Assembly: GCA_026709085.1 (NCBI GenBank)
Contig: JAPOTR010000031.1
Coordinates: 1 to 64,000 of the forward strand
DNA: 64,000 nucleotides
From: Cyanobacteria bacterium MAG CAR3_bin_5
Lineage (GTDB): Bacteria; Cyanobacteriota; Cyanobacteriia; PCC-6307; Cyanobiaceae
Direction: 5' to 3'
Made by a program: the position numbers and the translations under genes. The notes beneath the pieces are model-generated. The model had not been told where the DNA came from, made no database searches, and worked only from the letters and a program-made list of their open reading frames with translations. Shown here piece by piece: positions 54,855 to 62,935 of this stretch (its first letter is position 1; each line of letters opens with the position of its first letter).

Positions 54855-55529
54855 ATGACGTTTCTAGCCTTTGTATTTGTTGTCTGTTTATTTTCTTATG
54901 TGTTTCATTGCCCAAAGCATTTCAAGAATAAGAGAAATAAAGGAATAATGAAAGATATTCATTTTAATTTAGACAAAATAAACCGATATACTGATGAAAT
55001 AAGAGTTTTTCTTCTGGAAGGCTATAGTCTTAATAATACAAGTTTGTCGAGTGATTTTAATAGAATAAAAATTCAAGACAAGAGATTGCAAAGAGAAAGA
55101 GGAATCTTTGGTGGTTATGGTGATGCTGATGAAGGAGTGTTAAATGATATTTTGTCCTCACTTAAAAACATAGTGTCAGAATATGAAATAGAAATTAAAC
55201 TTCTAAATGAAAAAAGAAAAATCATTCAAGAACTCATAGATAAATGTACAACATGGGAAATAACAAGAGATAAAGTAGTTGAATTGGAAGAAAATGGAAT
55301 CCCTATATCTCTTGATTCTGAACTTGTAGCTAATATAGAGAAAAACTATAATACTATCTATCAATTATGTATTAAAAAGAACTGGCGCGGAGATGTACAA
55401 AAATGCTTCAAGAAAATCAGAAAAGAAGATATGAAGTTGCTTCAGAATTATTTATCCTATTTTGCACAAGAAGAAGTGGTTGCTCACATAGAGGATGTCG
55501 CAAAATTAGACTCTATTCTTAAATCCTAG
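54855..55529 (+). CDS. AT-rich membrane-anchored coiled-coil protein
   Basis: The 224-residue protein starts with one membrane helix (MTFLAFVFVVCLFSYVFHC) and then a long, highly charged Lys/Glu/Ile/Asn-rich helical region with heptad character (NIVSEYEIEIKLLNEKRKII). Its composition is far more AT-rich than the core genes, a strong sign of transfer from a low-GC source. The start is set by the GAGGAG of repeat B. No domain family is recognised. It lies between an SbcCD-like pair and a restriction gene, so a defence role is possible but unproven. Confidence 0.6.
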   Translation: MTFLAFVFVVCLFSYVFHCPKHFKNKRNKGIMKDIHFNLDKINRYTDEIRVFLLEGYSLNNTSLSSDFNRIKIQDKRLQRERGIFGGYGDADEGVLNDILSSLKNIVSEYEIEIKLLNEKRKIIQELIDKCTTWEITRDKVVELEENGIPISLDSELVANIEKNYNTIYQLCIKKNWRGDVQKCFKKIRKEDMKLLQNYLSYFAQEEVVAHIEDVAKLDSILKS

Positions 55530-55710
55530 CTTGATTTCAGGATTGACTACTTATGGCCACCTCGAAAAATCGCCGTTTCCCCGCCTGGGAAAGCTGACTG
55601 GTCCTACGAAACCCTCTCCAGGACTGACTTTCTCAGGGTGAGACGGCAGCCCATTGAGGTTTTGCTCAATTTTCGAGGCGCCCTTATTGTCTATAAAATG
55701 ACTGATAGGT

Positions 55711-55833
55711 CTTGGGAAACGCTGGAAAACCTCAAAACGAGTCCACATAGGGTTCTGATTCCCCTTTCACAGCAAGGCTTTTCAGAAGGCCAGAGCTGGG
55801 GCAGATGAGTTTTCCAGGGTTTCCCTTATGGTA
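55711..55833 (+). repeat. dispersed repeat A, copy 2
   Basis: This is the counterpart of 1497-1640. It lies about 100 bp upstream of repeat B copy 2, so A and B together form a 350-bp block before the next gene. The DNA from 55530 to 55710 has no gene that I recognise. Confidence 0.65.
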
Positions 55834-55929
55834 GTTGGCCTCTGCCTTGACCCATGGGTAAAAGGTCTTATGGAGGCTTGACAGCTTACCTTTAAGAATT
55901 GTATCAATAACTTGAGAGAGTAAGGGCAG

Positions 55930-56061
55930 CATGGAATAATCCAAATGGTGAATTTTTCTTTACATGCTCTCTCCCACCCAAGCTGCTTGCCACGGTCTTG
56001 ACCTTGGTAGCTCTTGTCCAGCATTGGCCAAGAAAGCCCTGAACTTCGAGGAGCCTTGATT
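55930..56061 (+). repeat. dispersed repeat B, copy 2, with ribosome-binding site
   Basis: This copy ends in the same 19 bases as copy 1, with GAGGAG at the same distance from the following ATG. Copy 2 is slightly more AT-rich and has small indels relative to copy 1. Confidence 0.85.
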
Positions 56062-56337
56062 ATGGACTATACTATTGTGGACTTTTTTCTTCTTCTGGTT
56101 CTTTTTCTGATTATCTGGATACCCTATGCCTTAATTGTGGTTCTTGTATCCCTTATCTTCAAGATTAAACGGAGCCATGAAGAATGGGTCAACGTACTTC
56201 TTGCTGGTCCTTTGGTAACTTTTGCTATAGGCCTCATTATGGATATTTTAAGTGGCGGTTACTTGGGAGAGAAGAAAAGGAGAAAGAAAGAGAAAAGACT
56301 GGAAGAACTAGAGGAAAGACTGGAAGAACTGGAATAG
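56062..56337 (+). CDS. small AT-rich membrane protein with coiled-coil tail
   Basis: The 91-residue protein has two membrane helices (IVDFFLLLVLFLIIWIPYAL and a second around LLAGPLVTFAIGLIMDILSG). A basic stretch EKKRRKKEKR then leads to an exact repeat of RLEELEE heptads at the C-terminus. The ATG at 56062 is set by repeat B. It shares no sequence with the gene at 54855 except the upstream repeat. The function is unknown. Confidence 0.55.
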   Translation: MDYTIVDFFLLLVLFLIIWIPYALIVVLVSLIFKIKRSHEEWVNVLLAGPLVTFAIGLIMDILSGGYLGEKKRRKKEKRLEELEERLEELE

Positions 56338-56446
56338 GAACTTTGAGTCTCATGGTAGGCTGATAACGCCTTCAGTGAAGGCACGGGCAACCTGCTGCGG
56401 TTCCCGCCAGCTTATCCTACTACCCATCTCCTCGTCAAGCCAGACC

Positions 56447-58222
56447 ATGGCCCCCGCGTCGGATTCCGTCTCGTCACCAGCCCCTTGGCGCAGCAGCCTG
56501 TTTGCCCAGGATTTTCTCAGCGGGCCGTTGATGAATTCTCCGGCCTGGCAAGGGCTGGAGGATGGGGAGTTGGCAGCGGTGGCGGCGGGGCTACAGGAGA
56601 TTCTGAAGCGTTTTCCCCAGGGCCACCAGCCCAACGAAGCCACCACGGAGGACGAGTTGATCTGGCCCGTGCTCAGGCGCCTGGGTTGGCGGGATGTCTT
56701 GCGGCAACAACGGCTCAGCAGCCGGGGGCGGGAGGACGTGCCCGATGGGGTGTTGTTTGCCGATGAGGCGGCCAAGGCCAAGGCGCTGGCGCAGGAAGAG
56801 GAATGGCGCCGCTATGGCCATGGGGTGGTCCTGGTGGAAGCCAAGCGTTGGGGGGTGGGGTTGGACCGCAGCAGCCCTCAGCAGCGGGTGCCGGCCGGCC
56901 AGGTATTGCGCTATTTGCGCCGTGCCGACGACCTGACCCATGGGGCCCTGCGGTGGGGCATCCTCAGCAACGGCCACTGTTGGCGCCTCTATTACGCTGG
57001 CGCCCGCTCCGTGGCGGCGGAGTTTCTGGAAATGGATCTACCGGCAATCCTGCGTCATCAGGACCGCCAGGGGCTCAAGTTGTTTGTGCTGTTGTTCCGT
57101 CCCCAGGCGTTTGCGCCGGGTGTGAACGGCCATAGTTTGCATCAGTTCATTCTGAACGAGGGGCGCCGTTATGAAGAACGGGTGGCCGCCAATCTCTCGG
57201 ATATGGTGTTTCATCAGGTATTTCCCCGGCTGGCCAAGGCCCTGGCCGCTGCCGCCGAAGATGCTGACCAGCCCTTGACCACGCCCGCCTCCCTGGCCCA
57301 GGTGCGCGAGGCGGCCCTCACCCTGCTTTACCGGCTGCTCTTTATCCTTTATGCGGAGGATCGCGGCCTGTTGCCGGTGCAGAATCCTGGCTACTATAAC
57401 TATAGTCTACGCTGGCGGCGTGATGCCGTGAGATGCCGGAAAGAGGCCAATGGTACTTTCTCCACCAAGTTTTGCCGCTACTGGTGCGATTTGCAGGGTC
57501 TTTGCCAGGCCATCGATAAGGGGGACCCCTCCATTGGCCTGCCCCCCTATAACGGCGGCCTGTTCAACGCTGCCCAAGCACCTCTGCTGGCGCAGCCGGC
57601 CGTGCGCCTCAGCGACCGGGTAATGGCGGACGTACTGGCGGCCCTCTCCTTTGACAGCAAGACGGGAAACTATATCAATTACCGGGATTTGAGCGTTGAG
57701 CAGCTTGGCTCCATTTATGAACGGCTGCTGGACCATGAACTGGCGCATCGAGACGGGGTCGTCACGGTGCAACCCAACCTGTTTGCCCGCAAGAAATCGG
57801 GCAGTTACTACACGCCGGATGCCCTGGTGCGGCTCATCATCAAGGAAACCTTGACACCCCTGGTGGAAGGGCGCAGCGCCGAAGAAGTCCTGGCGCTCAA
57901 AGTCTGCGATCCGGCCATGGGCTCCGGCCACTTCCTGGTGAGCCTGGTGGATTATCTCAGTGATCGGGTGATCGAAGCCCTGGCCGCCGCGCCGGAGGAG
58001 GAAACAGAATCCCATGGCGCCGCCGGGCTGAACGGGACGCCGGTGGCGGAGCGCATCGAGGCCGTTCGCGCCACCATCCGGGAGAATGCCCGCCGGGGCG
58101 GCTGGCAGTTGGAGGAAAGTCAACTGGACGACCGCCACATTGTGCGGCGTCTGGTGTTAAAGCGGTGTGTCTACGGTGTGGACAAGAATCCCATGGCGGT
58201 GGAACTGGCCAAGATGGATTGA
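56447..58222 (+). pseudogene. type IIG restriction-modification enzyme, truncated
   Basis: These enzymes combine an endonuclease and an adenine methyltransferase in one chain. The N-terminal part has the nuclease core (EDVPDGVLFADE followed by GHGVVLVEAKRWGVG), then a helical linker (LYRLLFILYAEDRGLLPV), YNGGLFN, and the methylase motif I CDPAMGSGHFLVSLVDYL. It ends right after CVYGVDKNPMAVELAKMD, where the catalytic NPPY motif and target-recognition domain should follow, so about the last third or more is missing. The following 440 bp contain no continuation in any frame. Methylation is therefore impossible; any cutting activity would be unprotected, which argues that the remnant is silent. 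Confidence 0.8.
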
Positions 58223-58662
58223 GCGCAGAAGCACACCTAAATTGAGAGAAACAAGGCCCATCAACATCTCCACCCACCACAGAAGCGCCCACCAACTACC
58301 CTCAGAGAACCAGGCACCAGAAACAGATGGCGACCCGCAACCCTGAAGCTCCTTTGATAAGCGGCAGGGCCAAAGCGCTGGATGGCAGAGGTCCTTCATC
58401 AAGGCTTGCCCCATCCCTGGCCCGCTGGATAAGCAGGAGGCCTGATCAGACGGGTGAGCAACCCAAAGCCGTCGTGACCATGACCGATCTCTGTGGCCTC
58501 CGCCTTGAATGGCTTACGATGGTGTACTACTGACTTTCCCATGGCGAGAGGGCCTTGTAGGTAGTATGCAACGAGACGTCCTCCCAACCATCCCCATGAC
58601 CCAGGCCAGTTGATCCCGCCTCGGCGATTCTAGGATCACAAAGCCCCTGCTCCACCCACGCT
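58223..58662. other. 440 bases without a gene
   Basis: No start-to-stop frame of convincing composition is seen on either strand, and no continuation of the truncated restriction gene. Short frames are present by chance. Confidence 0.55.
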
Positions 58663-59970
58663 TTGACCGTAATCAGCCCTTCTGCGGAACTCCAGCGCCG
58701 CGCCCGGCGGGTGCGCCGTGGCGCTCTGGAACTGGCCCAATGCAGCGATGCCCAGCGGGCTGCGGCGCTGGAGGCCATGGCGGCCGCCCTGGAGCGCCAT
58801 AGGGACGCCATTGTGGCAGCCAACACAGTGGATCAGGAGGCCGCCGCCCGGGAGGGTCTGGCGGTGCCCCTGTTGGCGCGCCTCAAGCTCAACGAGGCCA
58901 AGCTGGCTGACTGTATTCACGGCTTGCGGCAGGTGGCCACCCTGCCTGACCCCATCGGATATCGTCAATTGCATTGGGAACTGGCGGCAGGACTGGAGCT
59001 GGAACGGGTAACCGTTCCCGTGGGGGTGTTGGGCGTTGTCTTTGAATCCCGCCCCGATGCAGTGATCCAGATTGCGGCCCTGGCCATTCGCTCCGGCAAC
59101 GGCGCCATCCTCAAGGGTGGCCGGGAAGCGCTGAACACCTGCCAGGCCGTTGTCACAGCCTTGCAGGAGGGCCTGGCCAGCAGCGCCGTGGACCCCAACA
59201 GCCTGGATCTGCTCACCAGCCGCGAGGAGATCATGGCCTTGCTCCGGTTGGATGGCCTGGTGGATTTGATCGTGCCCCGGGGCTCCAACGCCTTTGTGCG
59301 CACCGTCCAGGACAATACCCGCATCCCCGTGCTGGGCCACGCCGACGGGGTTTGCCACCTCTACGTGGACCAGCGGGTACGCATCGACATGGCCATTGCC
59401 GTGGCTCTGGATGCCAAAATCCAGTATCCTGCCGCCTGCAACGCCATCGAGACGCTCCTGGTGCATCGCCATGTGGCCGGGCAATTCCTGCCGCCGGCCA
59501 TTCAAGCCTTCACCGCTGCTGGCGTCACGTTGCGGGGGGATGAGCAGGCCATGGCATTGGGCGTGCCCGAAGCCGCCACCCCGGCAGACTGGGGGCAGGA
59601 ATACCTGGATCTGATTCTGGCGGTCCGGGTGGTGGAGGATCTGGAGGCCGCCTTGGAGCACATTCGCCGCCATGGCTCCCGCCACACCGACGTGATCTGT
59701 ACGGATGATGAGGCTGCCGCCGCCCGTTTCCTCAACACCGTGGACAGTGCCGGGGTGTTTCACAACTGCTCCAGCCGCTTTGCCGACGGCTTCCGCTATG
59801 GATTGGGCGCCGAGGTGGGCATCAGCACCCAGACCATGCCCCCCCGAGGCCCGGTGGGTCTGGAGGGGTTGGTGACCTACCGCTACCGCCTCCGTGGCCA
59901 TGGCCATACCGTGGCCCCCTTCGCCTCTGGCGCTGAGCACTTTTCCCACAGGGATCTTCAGGGGGCTTGA
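58663..59970 (+). CDS. proA: gamma-glutamyl phosphate reductase
   Basis: ProA reduces glutamyl phosphate to glutamate semialdehyde in proline synthesis. The 435-residue product has [60 protein letters not shown] and the catalytic Cys in [17 protein letters not shown]. The start is TTG, the only in-frame start near the aligned N-terminus. folB follows, but a small membrane-protein gene lies between them here. Confidence 0.95.
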   Translation: MTVISPSAELQRRARRVRRGALELAQCSDAQRAAALEAMAAALERHRDAIVAANTVDQEAAAREGLAVPLLARLKLNEAKLADCIHGLRQVATLPDPIGYRQLHWELAAGLELERVTVPVGVLGVVFESRPDAVIQIAALAIRSGNGAILKGGREALNTCQAVVTALQEGLASSAVDPNSLDLLTSREEIMALLRLDGLVDLIVPRGSNAFVRTVQDNTRIPVLGHADGVCHLYVDQRVRIDMAIAVALDAKIQYPAACNAIETLLVHRHVAGQFLPPAIQAFTAAGVTLRGDEQAMALGVPEAATPADWGQEYLDLILAVRVVEDLEAALEHIRRHGSRHTDVICTDDEAAAARFLNTVDSAGVFHNCSSRFADGFRYGLGAEVGISTQTMPPRGPVGLEGLVTYRYRLRGHGHTVAPFASGAEHFSHRDLQGA

Positions 59971-59991
59971 GAAATTTCTACTTCTGAAGCA

Positions 59992-60405
59992 GTGGTGTTT
60001 TCATGGCTACGCTGGCGGAAATGCTTTTCCATGCTTCCCGAGGAGAAGAGACGACTTGCCTATGAAGCTCGACAGAAGGATGGATGGAAGCAGGCTGCAG
60101 CCCATTATATTCCCTTCTATTGGGCCTATTATGCCATTAGTCGACGCACCATCACTCCGTCTCTCTACCAACTGGGTGCAGAGTTCATCGTGGCGATTAT
60201 CACAGCAATGCTACTAATCCTGAGCAGGCTAATCACTGATCAGGAAGCGGAGTCTTTCTTCGAAGAACCATTGATTCTTGTATGGATTTCTGTTACCACT
60301 CTTATGGGAATTATGGGAACGAAGCTCGGGATTGATCGGTCTCGGGAAGCCGCCCGTATGGTTCTGAAGACCGAGGATGAATCGCCAACTAGCCACACCA
60401 AATGA
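59992..60405 (+). CDS. small two-helix membrane protein
   Basis: The 137-residue protein has a soluble N-terminal part with PEEKRRLAYEARQKDGWKQA, two membrane helices (LGAEFIVAIITAMLLILSRL and ILVWISVTTLMGIMGTKLG) and a short basic tail. The start is GTG; an ATG at 60031 is equally plausible. Its stop overlaps the folB ATG by 4 bp. It is more AT-rich than proA and folB, so it was probably inserted between them. The family is not recognised. Confidence 0.55.
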   Translation: MVFSWLRWRKCFSMLPEEKRRLAYEARQKDGWKQAAAHYIPFYWAYYAISRRTITPSLYQLGAEFIVAIITAMLLILSRLITDQEAESFFEEPLILVWISVTTLMGIMGTKLGIDRSREAARMVLKTEDESPTSHTK

Positions 60406-60788
60406 ACAACACCCCCCCTGTAAACCGTGGCGATGCGATCCATGTGGAGGGTCTGAAGGTGTGGGCGCGGGTGGGGGTGTTGCCGGAAGAACGGAGCCTG
60501 GGGCAGTGGTTTGTCGTGGACTTCACCATCTGGCTGGATCTGGCCCCCGCGGGTCGGTCCGACGATCTATCCCTCACCGTGGACTACGGCCAGGCCGTTG
60601 CCGCCATCCGGGCCTGTGGCGAGCAGGTGGTGTGCCATACCGTGGAGTGCTTCTCGGAACAACTCCTGGATCAGGTGGAGGCGGTCCATGGAGCCTGCCC
60701 GGTGCGGCTGATCCTGCGCAAATGTCATCCCCCCATCCCCGGCTTTGACGGCTCCATCAGCGTGGAGCGCTGGCGGTTCGCCGGGTGA
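60402..60788 (+). CDS. folB: dihydroneopterin aldolase
   Basis: FolB splits 7,8-dihydroneopterin in folate synthesis. The 128-residue product has HVEGLKVWARVGVLPEERSL with the catalytic Glu region, LTVDYGQAVAAIRAC, VECFSEQLLDQV and the C-terminal catalytic Lys in VRLILRKCHPPIPGF. Its ATG overlaps the preceding membrane-protein stop (ATGA). Confidence 0.93.
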   Translation: MNNTPPVNRGDAIHVEGLKVWARVGVLPEERSLGQWFVVDFTIWLDLAPAGRSDDLSLTVDYGQAVAAIRACGEQVVCHTVECFSEQLLDQVEAVHGACPVRLILRKCHPPIPGFDGSISVERWRFAG

Positions 60789-60857
60789 GCGCGTCGCCGG
60801 ATGATGTCGTGATGTCCCGTTATCATCCGGGGCACCCGCCCTTGCCGCCCCACTGCC

Positions 60858-61649
60858 ATGACATTGCCCCAGGAACTTGTGGTGAGCACCCTGTTGCGGG
60901 CCAGGGTGCAGGACGACCAGGGGGCTGATCATGGTGTGGGGCATCAGGTGTGGATGCACCCACCAACCCATCGGGTGTTGGGTTGGGCCAGTCGCCCCAC
61001 CAGCTTTGGCCCCACCCGCTCGGTGTGGCGTCTCAACCAGTTGCGTCACCTGCAGGAGGACGTGGCGGTGGTCAGTGAAACCCCGGCCCGGACCCAGCAG
61101 AGCACCCTGGACTTGCTGCCCACCCTCATGGACGCCCATCTCTACGGCCATGACGGCCTGGTCCTGGGGCGGGTGGTTGATGCTGTGGTGAATACCAAAA
61201 CCGGCGCCATTGGCCACTATCTGGTGGCCCGCAGTGATCCCCGCCTGCCGGGGGCCAGCCGTTGGCGCTTGCAGCCGAACGCCATTCTGGATCAGCAGCC
61301 GGGCCGGGTGGTGGCCGTTGTGGGCGCCCTGGATGATTTGCCGCTGGCGCGGGCCGGCCTGCGCACCCAGGCCCTGCAAGCCGGTCAACGGTGGCGGGAG
61401 CGGTTCCAGGACACCACCGTTCAGGCAGGTCGCCGGTTGGAAGACTGGCTCCACGATCATGCCTCCTTACCCCGGGACCATGGAGGCCCGGGTGCAAGGG
61501 GGCGACGGGAGGATATGGCCAATCCCCCAGGCAGCGACCGGAGACCGGAGCGGGAGGTTTGGGATGAATGGGAGCACCCTCCCCATCGTCGGCCTTCCCC
61601 CCACCGGGACAGGGAGATCCATGATCCTGATCAGGAGCCCTGGCTGTGA
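60858..61649 (+). CDS. PRC-barrel domain protein
   Basis: The 263-residue protein has two PRC-barrel-like units: a first with HRVLGWASRPTSFGPTRSVW and a second with HDGLVLGRVVDAVVNTKTGA and HYLVARSDPRLPG followed by RLQPNAI. A charged, Pro/Arg-rich, probably disordered tail follows. PRC barrels bind other proteins or RNA; this arrangement is conserved in cyanobacteria with no assigned function. It follows folB by 69 bp. Confidence 0.75.
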   Translation: MTLPQELVVSTLLRARVQDDQGADHGVGHQVWMHPPTHRVLGWASRPTSFGPTRSVWRLNQLRHLQEDVAVVSETPARTQQSTLDLLPTLMDAHLYGHDGLVLGRVVDAVVNTKTGAIGHYLVARSDPRLPGASRWRLQPNAILDQQPGRVVAVVGALDDLPLARAGLRTQALQAGQRWRERFQDTTVQAGRRLEDWLHDHASLPRDHGGPGARGRREDMANPPGSDRRPEREVWDEWEHPPHRRPSPHRDREIHDPDQEPWL

Positions 61650-61707
61650 AGACCAGGAAGATTGGGAGGCCTTACGGTTTTGGCAGTGTTTCCCCGGGTA
61701 GCCTGCC

Positions 61708-62811
61708 TCACGCGGGTTTCCTTGCCAGCCACAGGCGGGAGAGGAAATGGGTTTCACTGGGCAGCAACGTGAAGCCGGCCTGCTCCAGATGGGTCTCGAT
61801 GGCGTCCACCATGTAGTCCCCGTAGAAGGGCTCGTGGTAGACGCGCCGGAAGTTGTCCGAGAGCACCTTGAATTGTGGGGAATCCTTGGGCTGGACGGAA
61901 TCCAGGACCGCCAGAACGCCGCCGGGCTTGAGGAGGCGGAACGCTTCCTTCATGCAGTTGGCCCGGGCCGAGCGCGGCAGTTCATGGAGCAGGAAAACAC
62001 AGGTGACGGCGTCAAACCAACCGTCCACAAAGGGAACGGCTTCCACGTTGGCCTGCACAAGCTGGGGCAACTCCCCTGGTCGTTCCGCCAGCCAGCGCCC
62101 CGCCTGCCGCAGATAGGCCTCGGACAGATCGCAGCCCACAAGCTGGGCCCGGGGGAATGCAGCCCGCAACTGGTGCATGGTGCGGCCTGTGCCTGTGGCC
62201 AGATCCAGAATCCGCACCGATTGCAAGGGGTTGCCGCCAACTGCTGCCGACCGGGGCGATGCCTGCTTCAAAGGCCGCAGCAGGCGCCGGCGCATGGGGT
62301 CCGCAGCCCCGTTGAACAAAATCTCCACCTGCAGGTCGTAGAGGGCGGCGGAATGGTCACTCAGATACCCATCCGTCTGGTTGTGGAAGTTGCGCAGGTA
62401 GTAGGCGGGGTAATGCTGGCGGTTGACGGTTCCGGGCAGGTCCTGAAAATCCCGCCGTCGCTGGCGATCCCAGGCGGCAGGGCTGTCCAGCCACAGCAGG
62501 GGATACCGGATGGCCCAGTCTTTCCAGGGACTGGAAAACAGCAACTCGATGGGATAGATTCCCTCTTCCCCGTCTTGCCAATCCCGCTCCAGCAGAAGAT
62601 CCATGGCGTCATGGAGCGCCTGAATGACGCCGGGCTTCAGGGGAAGGGTTTTGACCACTGCATCGGGGGCCATGGTCTTCAGCAGGCGGAGGCTCACCTC
62701 CTTATGGGCAAGACTGAAGGCCCCTTTGCCTTTTTGCAGTGCCTGGTACGTCAATTTTGCCAGCGGGGCGGGCATGGACAAGTCGAGAGACGCAAACCCC
62801 ATTGTGGCCAT
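61708..62811 (-). CDS. class I SAM-dependent methyltransferase
   Basis: The 367-residue product has a long N-terminal helical region and a UbiE-like methyltransferase domain: motif I VRILDLATGTGRTMHQLRAA, the acidic loop VGCDLSEAYLRQAG, VEAVPFVDGWFDAVTCVFLL and FRLLKPGGVLAVLDSVQPKD. The N-terminal half, with PAYYLRNFHNQTDGYLS, is typical of a cyanobacterial and plastid subgroup. The substrate is unknown. It lies downstream of sucrose-phosphate synthase on the same strand. Confidence 0.82.
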   Translation of the reverse strand: MATMGFASLDLSMPAPLAKLTYQALQKGKGAFSLAHKEVSLRLLKTMAPDAVVKTLPLKPGVIQALHDAMDLLLERDWQDGEEGIYPIELLFSSPWKDWAIRYPLLWLDSPAAWDRQRRRDFQDLPGTVNRQHYPAYYLRNFHNQTDGYLSDHSAALYDLQVEILFNGAADPMRRRLLRPLKQASPRSAAVGGNPLQSVRILDLATGTGRTMHQLRAAFPRAQLVGCDLSEAYLRQAGRWLAERPGELPQLVQANVEAVPFVDGWFDAVTCVFLLHELPRSARANCMKEAFRLLKPGGVLAVLDSVQPKDSPQFKVLSDNFRRVYHEPFYGDYMVDAIETHLEQAGFTLLPSETHFLSRLWLARKPA

Positions 62812-62911
62812 ACGCCACAGAAGTCGTGGTCAGGATTGCCCCACCCTGTTGCCGTCCCATACCCATGGGGAGGCGTCGTGGCGCACCTGAGCAGGACCCG
62901 GAGGAATGGAT

Positions 62912-62935
62912 TCCCGCGCAAGGAAATCAGCGGGA
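62912..62935 (-). terminator. hairpin at the end of the sucrose-phosphate synthase gene
   Basis: TCCCGC and GCGGGA form a 6-bp stem around 12 bases, overlapping the stop codon. The bases AATGGATTCCCGC also match the start of the hairpin repeat at 7162-7172, so this may be a degraded copy of the same repeat. Confidence 0.35.
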
